A stretch of 21,772 bases of DNA from assembly GCA_903832475.1 (NCBI GenBank), contig CAILBQ010000503.1:1-21772 (forward strand), read 5' to 3'. The position numbers and the translations under genes were made by a program. Shown here piece after piece: positions 14,949-21,772 of this stretch. The notes under the pieces are model-generated. The model did not search any database and had not been told where the DNA came from. It saw only the letters and a list, made by a program, of their open reading frames with translations. Each line of letters begins with the position of its first letter. The stretch's first letter is position 1. The stretch comes from an uncultured Acidobacteriota bacterium (GTDB taxonomy: Bacteria; Acidobacteriota; Terriglobia; Terriglobales; Acidobacteriaceae).

Positions 14949-16186
14949 TTCGGTCACTTGCGCTGCTTCTTCTAGCAGTACCGTCCTTTGCGCAGACGAA
15001 CAAGCCGCATCTTCCTTCCCCCGCGGAGACCAATGCGACGGAGGCGGCCGGGGAAGACCTTGCTACGATTTCGCTGGATCAATACCGCGTCCGCCTGACG
15101 CAGTTGGACGCGGCGGTGGCGACCTGCCAGAGGGCCATACAGCCTCAGAACTGCAAGGGCGATTCTGTTGGACCGGATGTTCAAGTTTCTCTGCCGGACG
15201 GTGCCCGTGTCGTTCGTTTTACGTGGTTGCGATCGCTGCTCGACGAAGCGGCTCATTACGATGCAACGAAGCAAAATGAGGTTTCGAAACAGACAAATAC
15301 CTCGATTGCGCTTCCTCCCAAAGGCAATCCCGCGGCGGGAAGTGAAACCAAGGCGAGTCCAGCCTCGGAACCTCCTCCCGCGCAGAAGCTGCCCATTGTG
15401 GCTCCGCCGGTTTCGGACCACAGTGCCGATCAACTGGAGTCCCTTCCCAGGCGACTGGAACGAGCGAGGGAGAGACTCAAGCAGGACTTGGTGCAAGCGA
15501 GCCCGGAAGCGTTGAAGCGGCCTGCGGCTTCCGCGAACTCCTCGCAACGGCAGGCGCTGACCACCATTCTTGCTGGCAGGGAGTATCGTTCGGCGACGAT
15601 TGGGCCGACGCTGAAAGACCGCATTCTCGAAAAGATTGCCCGCTGGCTGAACAAGGCCATCAACAAGCTGGTCGACGTTGGCTCAAAATCCAAATGGATC
15701 GGGGTTTCCGCGGAGGTAACTTTCGTCGTTGCGCTCTGCGTGGGTCTGGTGTGGTTCCTGATGCGTCTGGACAAGCAGGGCAGATTTGGCCACGCGCTTT
15801 TGAGCGCAGGTTCAGGCTCCGGCGCACCGTCGGAACGGGACTGGCAGCTCTGGCTGAAGGATGCGCGCGATGCTGCGGCCCTGGGAGCTTGGCGGGAGGC
15901 CATTCATTTCACGTATTGGGCGAGTATTTCCCGTATGGAATCGAGCGGCCTGTGGAGCGCTGACCGCGCTCGCACTCCGCGCGAGTACCTGGCACTGCTG
16001 CCGGAGGAAAACTCGCAGCGCTTTGAATTAAGAGGCCGCTTGATCGCGTTGACGCGGAGCTTTGAACGAACCTGGTATGGCGGCCGCCCTGCGGTTGAAG
16101 CGGATTTTGAACAGGCGCAGCAACTTGCCGCAGCCCTGGGGGCCAGATTCGATACGGGTCAGGATAGCGGGGGGACGGCGCAATGA
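14945..16186 (+). CDS. DUF4129 domain-containing protein
   Basis: A 413-residue protein with an N-terminal signal peptide (SLALLLLAVPSFA, cleavage near residue 16), a long extracytoplasmic region (17-250), one membrane helix (about 254-273) and a cytoplasmic C-terminal DUF4129 domain (about 298-380). That domain contains the typical helix AWREAIHFTYWASISRMESS and the motif ARTPREYLALLP. The extracytoplasmic part has a Pro/Ala-rich linker (122-160) and two cysteines (61, 70) that could form a disulfide. The GTG start overlaps the preceding stop by four bases (GTGA) and the stop overlaps the DUF4350 start by four (ATGA), so translation is coupled on both sides. DUF4129 proteins regularly accompany MoxR and DUF58 genes; their molecular role is unknown. 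Confidence 0.88.
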   Translation: MIRSLALLLLAVPSFAQTNKPHLPSPAETNATEAAGEDLATISLDQYRVRLTQLDAAVATCQRAIQPQNCKGDSVGPDVQVSLPDGARVVRFTWLRSLLDEAAHYDATKQNEVSKQTNTSIALPPKGNPAAGSETKASPASEPPPAQKLPIVAPPVSDHSADQLESLPRRLERARERLKQDLVQASPEALKRPAASANSSQRQALTTILAGREYRSATIGPTLKDRILEKIARWLNKAINKLVDVGSKSKWIGVSAEVTFVVALCVGLVWFLMRLDKQGRFGHALLSAGSGSGAPSERDWQLWLKDARDAAALGAWREAIHFTYWASISRMESSGLWSADRARTPREYLALLPEENSQRFELRGRLIALTRSFERTWYGGRPAVEADFEQAQQLAAALGARFDTGQDSGGTAQ

Positions 16187-17430
16187 AACTGTTTGCCTCG
16201 CTGGATCCGAAAGACCGTCGCATGCTGTATTGGGTTTTAGGATTGGTGGTCGCGCTGGTAGTCGTGTTCGCCATCTTCACGCCAACGCAGGACCCGAATG
16301 CGAACCGAGTCCCGGATAGCTATCTCGCTGGTCGGCATGGCGCGAAAGCCGCTTTTACGCTGCTCGAGAGAAGCGGGTACTCGATCGAGCGATGGGATCG
16401 TCCGCTGAGCGAGTTGGCGGATCAGGCGGGTCTGGGAACCACGGTCGTCCTGGCTGCACCAGGGAGCCTGGAAGCGCCAGATCGAGCCGCCATTGCCACC
16501 ATTCTGAACAAAGGTGGACGGGTGCTGGCGACCGATTTCGGCGGAGGCGCGTTGCTGCCCGCGAATGAAGTAGAAGTGTCGAACCGCGCGTCCTTTGCGG
16601 CTTGTGAGGCACAACCAGAGGGTCTGCAGCCGCTGGCCGCCGGCGGGGCCATCTGGATCGTGCCGAGTGCTACCTGGGGATTGAAGAATCCGCGAGTGCG
16701 CGTCGACTATTCCTGCGGGGGCAGGCCGGTGGTGGTGGAGTACCCGGTGGGTTCCGGCACCGCGATCTGGTGGGCAAGCTCGACGCCATTGGAGAATGGC
16801 TCGATCGAGCGCGGTCACAACCTGGAGCTGTTGGTCAATTCGGTGGGTCCGGCAGAGGGAAGGCATGTTTATTGGGATGAATCGCTGCACAATCCTCCGC
16901 CCACGCAATGGAACTTCGTAAGCGGTCCGGTATGGCCGCTGCTCTTGTGGGGTAGCATGGGCCTGGGGCTGCTGATCGTGTTCAGCTTCAGCCGTCGCAG
17001 CGGTCCGGTCCGGCCACTGCCGAACATCCCCCGCACCACGCCTATCGAGTTTCTCGACGCGCTGGGAGGGTTATACCGATCCACGGGAGCGGCCGCCACG
17101 GTGACCCAGATAGCCTGGGAGAGGTTTCGCGGTCAAGCGGTTCGACTTGCCGGCCTGGGAGGATCGGGCAGATCAGCCGGCAAGACAATCGCCCAACTGG
17201 ACGCGCGTGAGGTTGCCGCCGCCCTGGAACGGCGCTTTGGCGCGATCGGCAAAGAGATGGAAGCCGACTTGATTGCAGCGGAAGAAGCGGCCATGGACGA
17301 CAAGCTGAAACCGCGCCGAGCGCTTCGACTGATCCAAGCCCTGCGCCGCCATGAAGAGACCTTGCGCACCATCAGCAGCCACACCGCTCGAGGAGCCGCG
17401 GCCCGCTCTGGGGTTACACTCGGAAGTTAG
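16183..17430 (+). CDS. DUF4350 domain-containing membrane protein
   Basis: A 415-residue protein with a membrane helix near residues 15-33, an extracytoplasmic alpha/beta domain (about 40-245) and a second membrane helix (about 250-270), followed by a cytoplasmic helical tail (about 275-415). The first half has the DUF4350 features: SYLAGRHGAKAAFTLLERSG (46-65), GTTVVLAAPGS, a GGRVLATDFGGG loop (111-122), and YWDESLHNPPP (230-240) just before the second helix. The fold of DUF4350 resembles a glutamine-amidotransferase-like or ABC-associated sensor domain, but no catalytic triad is recognisable. Two cysteines (141, 178) lie on the outer side. The tail carries charged helices (EKEMEAD-like, about 340-395) that could contact MoxR. 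It starts four bases before the DUF4129 stop and is part of the same operon. Confidence 0.87.
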   Translation: MKLFASLDPKDRRMLYWVLGLVVALVVVFAIFTPTQDPNANRVPDSYLAGRHGAKAAFTLLERSGYSIERWDRPLSELADQAGLGTTVVLAAPGSLEAPDRAAIATILNKGGRVLATDFGGGALLPANEVEVSNRASFAACEAQPEGLQPLAAGGAIWIVPSATWGLKNPRVRVDYSCGGRPVVVEYPVGSGTAIWWASSTPLENGSIERGHNLELLVNSVGPAEGRHVYWDESLHNPPPTQWNFVSGPVWPLLLWGSMGLGLLIVFSFSRRSGPVRPLPNIPRTTPIEFLDALGGLYRSTGAAATVTQIAWERFRGQAVRLAGLGGSGRSAGKTIAQLDAREVAAALERRFGAIGKEMEADLIAAEEAAMDDKLKPRRALRLIQALRRHEETLRTISSHTARGAAARSGVTLGS

Positions 17431-17478
17431 TCCTTCATCCAAACATGTACTTGTAACTCCACCGCACCGGAGAGCCGC

Positions 17479-18537
17479 ATGACCGAGGAATTTGAGCAGC
17501 CAATCCACCAAGAAGAAAACATGGCAGAGACCAAGGTGGAGGTCGAGACTTCCGACGCTCCGGTGGCGGAGTTGCAATTGCATGCCACGCGGGAGATGCT
17601 TGCTCACGCTCGCACCCAGTTGAGCCGGGTTATCGCCGGACAGACCAGCGTCATCGACGAAGCGCTGATGGCTCTGCTATGCCAGGGACACGTACTGCTG
17701 GAGGGCGTTCCCGGCATTGCCAAGACGCTCATCGTGAAGTCGGTGGGACGGCTTCTCGGACTGAGCTTTCATCGAGTTCAGGCGACGCCGGATCTGATGC
17801 CCGCGGATATTCTGGGCACCACCATCCTGGTGCAAGGCAGCAGCACATTCACCTTCCACGCAGGCGCGGTTTTCACCGATCTGCTGCTGGTGGACGAGAT
17901 CAACCGCATGCCTCCCCGCACCCAATCTGCGCTGCTGGAGTGTATGGAAGAGCGGCAGGTCACGACCGATGGCGTGGTGCGCCCGCTGCCGGAAAACTTC
18001 ACAGTATTTGCGACGCAGAATCCGATCGACTTTGAAGGGACGTATCCTCTTCCAGAAGCGCAGCTCGACCGCTTCCTTCTTAAAACGCGAGTGGATTATC
18101 CAAGCGAATCGGAAGAGCGACAGGTGCTGGAGCTGCATTTGCAGGCAGCCTCGCCGACCGGTTCGCCTCTGCTCGATGCGGCGCACATTGTGCCCATTCC
18201 ACCAGGCTTACTGGCCGCCGCGCGCCGCGAAGTGCATGCCATCCGCATCGAGCCCGAGTTGCTTACCTACATCCTTTCGCTGGTCCGCCGCACTCGGGAA
18301 TGGCCGACGTTGACGCTGGGAGCAAGCCCTCGCGCGGCTATCAGCCTGATGCGCGTGGCCCAGGCGGTGGCGGCCCTGGAGGAGCGAAATTATCTGGTTC
18401 CTGATGATGTGAAGCGGGCGCTGAAACCGGTACTGCGTCATCGCGTACGACTGAAGCCCGAGGCAGAATTGGAAGGCTTTGACGCGGATCGCATCCTCTC
18501 CGATGTGGTGGCAGCGGTACCTGTTCCGCGAGCTTAG
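17479..18537 (+). CDS. MoxR-family AAA+ ATPase
   Basis: A 352-residue cytoplasmic ATPase with the full MoxR set: Walker A GVPGIAKT (76-83, with the family's alanine before Lys-Thr), Walker B LLLVDE (135-140) followed by INRMPPRTQSALLECMEERQ, sensor 1 ATQNP (178-182), and the EAQLDRF motif with Arg198. The C-terminal lid contains LGASPRAAISLMRVAQAVA and a final DDVKRALKPVLRHR helix. MoxR ATPases act as chaperones that assemble or load cofactors into protein complexes, often with VWA-domain partners such as the DUF58 protein encoded next. The ATG at 17479 has GGAG about seven bases upstream; ATG 17521 is a less supported alternative. It follows DUF4350 by 48 bases and precedes DUF58 by 47, so it belongs to the same cluster. 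Confidence 0.95.
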   Translation: MTEEFEQPIHQEENMAETKVEVETSDAPVAELQLHATREMLAHARTQLSRVIAGQTSVIDEALMALLCQGHVLLEGVPGIAKTLIVKSVGRLLGLSFHRVQATPDLMPADILGTTILVQGSSTFTFHAGAVFTDLLLVDEINRMPPRTQSALLECMEERQVTTDGVVRPLPENFTVFATQNPIDFEGTYPLPEAQLDRFLLKTRVDYPSESEERQVLELHLQAASPTGSPLLDAAHIVPIPPGLLAAARREVHAIRIEPELLTYILSLVRRTREWPTLTLGASPRAAISLMRVAQAVAALEERNYLVPDDVKRALKPVLRHRVRLKPEAELEGFDADRILSDVVAAVPVPRA

Positions 18538-18584
18538 ATTTTCCTGTCCAGTCGCCGGCACAGACGCGTGCTATCGAGACCATC

Positions 18585-19976
18585 ATGATCCAACCCACTC
18601 TCCATCCCGAGCCGATTCAGGCATCCTGCGTGCGACGCGGCCGTTTCGCGTTCGGTTTGACGGGTCGAGCGATGATATTGCTGGGAGCGGGATTTTTGTG
18701 GCTCATCCCGGGCTACTTTTCTCCGAAGCTCGCATGGGGCATGCTGGTGTGGACAGGATTGCTGTTGCTGGCGGCCCTGCTTGACGGCTTCCGCCTGCCG
18801 AGCCCGCAGAACATCGCGCTGGGCCGGAGCTGGCTGTCGGCTCCATCGCTGGGTACGTCCGTAGAGATCAAGTTGAGCGTAATGCAGGACAGCGGGATGC
18901 TGCTGGATTTTACGCTGATCGACGATCTTCCTGCGCAGTTGCTGCTGACGCCTGCGGCACACACGGTTCGTGCCTGGCCGCGGTCGCCCGCCACGCTCCG
19001 CTACGCCGTGCGGCCGCGCGAACGCGGTGATGTTGCCTGCGGCGAGGTGTATGCTCGCTACCGTTCGGCGCTGGGGCTGGTCGCTCGCTGGGCGCGTGCG
19101 CCTCTCATGCAGATGATCCGCATCTATCCGGAGCTCAGAACGGCGGAGGATCAGCAGATTTTCCTGGCTAAGAGCCGGCGCATCGATTTGCAACTTCGGC
19201 AGATGCGTCATCGCGGCTTGGGGCGGGAGTTCGAGAGCCTGCGGGAATACCGGCCGGGCGATGAAATGCGCGATGTCTGCTGGACGGCGTCGGCGCGACG
19301 CGGCGACCTGGTAACGCGCCAATTCCAGGCCGAGCGCAGCCAATCGGTGTGGATTGTTCTGGACACAGGACGGCTGATGCGCGCCACGGTTGCGGATGAG
19401 AAGTTGAATCGATACACGAAGCTCGATTACGCGTGCTCGACCGCGGTTGCCCTGGCGCAATTGGCGCTGTTTTCCGGCGACCGGGTTGGGCTGCTCGGCT
19501 ATGGCCGGCGCATCCAGCAGCAATTGCTGCCTGGCCGCGGCGCCGGACACATGCGGCAGTTTCTCGAATCGCTGGCACAGCTTGAAGCAGAGTCGAGTGA
19601 AGCGGATCATCTCTATGCGACGGCGATTCTTGGCCGTTTGCAGCCGCGGCGAGCGCTGATTCTGTGGGTCACGGATCTCGCCGAGTCTTCGATGCGTCCT
19701 GAGGTTATCGATGGGGCTGCCCAGCTGCTGCATCGGCACGTTGTGCTGTTTGTCGCTATGGCGCAGCCTGAGGTCGCTGCGATTGCCCAGGCCGTGCCTG
19801 CGAACGTAGAAGAGATGTTTCGCTCGGCGGCCGCGCAGGAGATGGCTACTCGTCGTGAATTGCTGCTGGCCCGCTTGCGCGACCAGGGCGCCATGACCCT
19901 GGACACTCTGCCCAGCCAGATGACTGCATCCGTTCTAAATCATTACTTGAGCATCAAGGAACGCGCCATACTTTAG
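18585..19976 (+). CDS. DUF58 domain-containing protein
   Basis: A 463-residue protein with two adjacent hydrophobic segments near the N-terminus (about residues 29-43 and 51-68) that anchor it in the membrane, a beta-rich region (about 85-180), then the DUF58 signature FESLREYRPGDEMRDVCW (216-233). A VWA-like region follows: VWIVLDTGRLM (255-265) stands where a metal site would begin, but the DxSxS motif is replaced by DTGRL, as is common in DUF58 proteins. DUF58 proteins are the usual clients or partners of MoxR; this one follows MoxR by 47 bases. The ATG at 18585 has only a weak GAGA upstream, but the N-terminal charge pattern fits it. The stop codon overlaps the stop of the convergent DUF1003 gene (TTAG shared at 19973-19976). 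Confidence 0.93.
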   Translation: MIQPTLHPEPIQASCVRRGRFAFGLTGRAMILLGAGFLWLIPGYFSPKLAWGMLVWTGLLLLAALLDGFRLPSPQNIALGRSWLSAPSLGTSVEIKLSVMQDSGMLLDFTLIDDLPAQLLLTPAAHTVRAWPRSPATLRYAVRPRERGDVACGEVYARYRSALGLVARWARAPLMQMIRIYPELRTAEDQQIFLAKSRRIDLQLRQMRHRGLGREFESLREYRPGDEMRDVCWTASARRGDLVTRQFQAERSQSVWIVLDTGRLMRATVADEKLNRYTKLDYACSTAVALAQLALFSGDRVGLLGYGRRIQQQLLPGRGAGHMRQFLESLAQLEAESSEADHLYATAILGRLQPRRALILWVTDLAESSMRPEVIDGAAQLLHRHVVLFVAMAQPEVAAIAQAVPANVEEMFRSAAAQEMATRRELLLARLRDQGAMTLDTLPSQMTASVLNHYLSIKERAIL

Positions 19977-20425
19977 GATTTCTCCTTCGCATTTTCCGGG
20001 TCTTTCCCTTGTAATTGGTCGAGCCTGACGAGGATTTGGGCAAGCTGTTCCTGAACCGCCTGGATTTCCACCTCTGCTTTGCGATTCACCTTGTAATCAT
20101 TTTTGGCGCGCTCTTCCGCACCACGGCTCTGAAGATTCTGCCCGATCATGATCAGGGGCATGAGAAATAGTTGAATCATGTTGGAGATGAAAAGCCATAG
20201 TACGAATCCCGGAAAGGGATCAAAGCGAATAGCCTTCGGTGCGACCGTATTCCACAACAGCCAGGTGATCGTCCAGGCGAAGATGATGATGAAGAACATC
20301 ATCGTGCCGACCCGCTCCGTGATCCAGAGCGCCAGCCGGTTCATGGGCGTGAGCGGAGTTCGCTTGGGCTCTGTGGCCGCGTCGGACGCCGGATTCTTCT
20401 TGCTGCTTGCCAACGTTGTCTCCAC
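19973..20425 (-). CDS. DUF1003 family membrane protein
   Basis: A 150-residue protein with two membrane helices (about 42-58 and 72-95) around the family motif FDPFPGFVLWLF, then LMPLIMIGQNLQSRG and the conserved NDYKVNRKAEVEI tail segment (109-121), followed by a short coiled-coil (QAVQEQLAQILVRLDQLQG). These features identify DUF1003, whose function is unknown. The start is uncertain: GTG 20425 has no ribosome-binding site, and ATG 20344 (28 codons later) would remove a Ser/Ala/Lys-rich leader without touching the domain. It is convergent with the DUF58 gene, the two stop codons overlapping, so antisense read-through between them is likely. It lies 78 bases downstream of the SpoIIM gene on the same strand and could be transcribed with it. 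Confidence 0.85.
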   Translation of the reverse strand: METTLASSKKNPASDAATEPKRTPLTPMNRLALWITERVGTMMFFIIIFAWTITWLLWNTVAPKAIRFDPFPGFVLWLFISNMIQLFLMPLIMIGQNLQSRGAEERAKNDYKVNRKAEVEIQAVQEQLAQILVRLDQLQGKDPENAKEKS

Positions 20426-20490
20426 GGCAGTTTTGTCACCGTCACGAATGTTGTGAAGGGAGCGGACCGGCTTGACGGGCTAAATTCTGA

Positions 20491-20503
20491 GCAAACCGTT
20501 TGC
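20491..20503. repeat. perfect palindrome next to the SpoIIM stop codon
   Basis: GCAAAC-C-GTTTGC has six-base arms around one central base and abuts the stop codon of the SpoIIM gene. The one-base centre makes a stable RNA hairpin unlikely, so it is more like a protein-binding dyad. It could serve the DUF1003 gene downstream; this is speculative. Confidence 0.25.
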
Positions 20504-21478
20504 CTACTCGATTCGCTCGAGAGCTAAACGAGGCAAAGGCCGAAACAGCCAGATCAGCAGCAGCAGAAACAGCACGCCTCCCACGCTGAATTTCAACGCT
20601 ACCGGCGCAGACGAAGGTGAGAAGAATCCTTCGAGACATCCGGCTATGAAGAGCAGTGGAATGACTCCGCAGACCAGGTGCGCCGCGTCCGTGCCCGCAT
20701 TTGCGACAGAGTCTTTCCAGCGATACATCCCGGGAAACAGCATCCCGTGGCCAAGCCGTAAACCCGCAGCGCCGGCGATGATGATGGCTGGCAACTCGAG
20801 CGAGCCGTGTGGTGCGACAAAGCTCCACAACGGGACTGCCATGCCCGCCTGCTGGCAGGCCACGCCCACCGCACCGACCATCAGCCCGTTCACGAACAGG
20901 AGGTAGACGGAGCCCAACCCAAACAACAATCCTCCTGCGAAAGCGAAGAAGGAAACGGACAGATTATTCGTCATGATGCCGCTGGCTGCCTGGGGAGCGA
21001 CACTGACGATGGAGCGCGTCCACATCTCGTGATGAGCAATGCTGTTGATCACATTAGGCCCGAGGATTGGCTCGGCAAAGCGGGGGTTGGCCAGCGTGAA
21101 CGCCGCGGCCGCCACCGCACCCACCAGGGTGATCACCAGCGACGCGAAAACATACAGGATCTGCTGGCGGAAAATGTGCGGGTAGCCGTCCCGCAGGAAG
21201 ATAAAGAAGTTTCGCCAGGTCGATTTGCGGCTGGAATAGATGATATGGTGGGCGCGAGCCAGAAGATGATTGATGCGTCCGGCAAGCGGGGCAGAAGTCC
21301 GGTCCTGGCGCAGCGTCGACAGGTCGGAGGCGACCTGCCTGTACAGCAGGGCCAACTCCTGCAGTTCGTTGCGAGAGAGCCCGACCAGGCGGTTTTGTCC
21401 GGCAGCGGCTACCAGCGCAGCAAGCCGGTCCCAGTGGGGAGTTCGTTTTTGAATCCAGGAATTGGAGAGGACAGTCAT
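20504..21478 (-). CDS. SpoIIM/DUF95 family membrane protein
   Basis: A 324-residue protein. Residues 1-100 form a soluble helical domain (RTPHWDRLAALVAAAG, then ELALLYRQVASDLSTLR, then a basic stretch). Five or six membrane segments follow (about 105-130, 172-198, 198-215, 226-245, 268-285, 297-313). The family motif PHGSLELPAIIIAGAAG (223-239) and the CLEGFFSP segment (281-288) identify the SpoIIM/DUF95 family. In endospore formers SpoIIM is part of the peptidoglycan-remodelling engulfment complex; in non-sporulating bacteria these proteins sit with RDD, DUF4129 and MoxR/DUF58 genes and their role is unknown. The ATG at 21478 fits the family's usual N-terminus but has no clear ribosome-binding site, and its upstream region overlaps the start of the divergent RDD gene two bases away. 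Confidence 0.92.
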   Translation of the reverse strand: MTVLSNSWIQKRTPHWDRLAALVAAAGQNRLVGLSRNELQELALLYRQVASDLSTLRQDRTSAPLAGRINHLLARAHHIIYSSRKSTWRNFFIFLRDGYPHIFRQQILYVFASLVITLVGAVAAAAFTLANPRFAEPILGPNVINSIAHHEMWTRSIVSVAPQAASGIMTNNLSVSFFAFAGGLLFGLGSVYLLFVNGLMVGAVGVACQQAGMAVPLWSFVAPHGSLELPAIIIAGAAGLRLGHGMLFPGMYRWKDSVANAGTDAAHLVCGVIPLLFIAGCLEGFFSPSSAPVALKFSVGGVLFLLLLIWLFRPLPRLALERIE

Positions 21479-21480
21479 CG

Positions 21481-21772
21481 TTGAGCGAGAATTTCCGGGA
21501 GCCTGAGTGGGATCAGCTTAGCATCGATACGCCCGAGTTAGTGGCAATTGACCTTCCGCTGGCCGGAATCGGAAGCCGCTTCGTCGCCTTGCTGGTGGAC
21601 TACCTGATCTGGTTCGCGACAGCTGTCCTCATTTTTTTCCTGTTCGTTCTCATCGACCCGAGCTTTGCCAAATTCAGCAAGTTGGGAGAGAAATGGGCGA
21701 TAGCGATCTTCATCCTCATCCCATTCCTTCTGTACTGGGGGTATTTCACGCTGTTCGAGGCTTTCTGGAACG
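21481..21772 (+). CDS. RDD family membrane protein (N-terminal part)
   Basis: The first 97 residues of a protein cut by the window end. The family's typical opening is present: SIDTPELVAIDLPLAGIGSR (14-33), then a membrane helix with the first conserved Arg and Asp of the RDD pattern (Arg33, Asp40 in SRFVALLVDYLIW). A second helix (about 72-91) ends in LFEAFWN at the window edge, just before the segment where the rest of the family core should follow. The TTG start at 21481 is chosen because the N-terminus aligns with the family pattern and GAGG lies about 11 bases upstream, inside the opposing SpoIIM gene. RDD proteins are membrane proteins of mostly unknown, sometimes transport, function. 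Pairing with SpoIIM is a common arrangement. Confidence 0.88.
   Translation, partial: MSENFREPEWDQLSIDTPELVAIDLPLAGIGSRFVALLVDYLIWFATAVLIFFLFVLIDPSFAKFSKLGEKWAIAIFILIPFLLYWGYFTLFEAFWN

Noticed and set aside
18534..19739. 401-codon open frame on the minus strand
   Set aside because: It is antisense to the DUF58 gene, and its Arg/Gln/His-rich composition without any recognisable motif is typical of a shadow frame.

Overview
The window looks like a chromosomal segment of an Acidobacteriota bacterium, most likely class Terriglobia. This rests on two secreted proteins of the acidobacterial VWFA-related type, moderately high GC, tightly packed genes with many 1-4 base start/stop overlaps, and a MoxR/DUF58/DUF4129/DUF4350/SpoIIM/RDD cluster. 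No rRNA, tRNA, insertion sequence, phage gene or CRISPR array was seen. The species assignment is inference.

Layout. Positions 1-327 hold the C-terminal end of an unidentified protein, possibly a glycosyltransferase. Positions 432-2540 hold three membrane proteins read rightward: an MscS-like transmembrane-repeat protein lacking the channel's soluble domain, a TauE/SafE anion exporter, and its usual DUF1634 partner. A small leftward gene of unknown function follows (2676-2927). Two secreted von Willebrand factor A proteins diverge from each other (3117-4253 leftward, ending in a convincing terminator; 4447-5811 rightward), and an EamA-type transporter follows the second one two bases later. 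A leftward tatA (6844-7086), a leftward unknown gene (7285-7728) and a rightward exported thioredoxin-like protein (7827-8351) come next.

Positions 8356-13512 form the most unusual block: a leftward three-gene operon with overlapping genes. It runs from an ECF-type sigma factor, to a 1222-residue protein that joins an anti-sigma zinc finger, a membrane segment, a long helical (TPR-like) region and an intact CHAT caspase-like protease (His1076/Cys1121), to a 263-residue protein of unknown function. The arrangement suggests a membrane sensor in which a caspase-like protease is physically part of the anti-sigma factor, with an uncharacterised third component. This is the best candidate in the window for an undescribed system.

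Positions 13794-19976 form a rightward run: a polytopic membrane protein, DUF4129, DUF4350, MoxR ATPase and DUF58. The first three overlap by four bases. The run meets a leftward DUF1003 gene tail to tail with overlapping stop codons. A leftward SpoIIM-family gene and a rightward RDD-family gene (cut by the window end) have start codons only two bases apart. MoxR, DUF58, DUF4129, DUF4350, SpoIIM and RDD genes commonly cluster; they probably build a MoxR-chaperoned envelope complex whose biochemical role is unknown.
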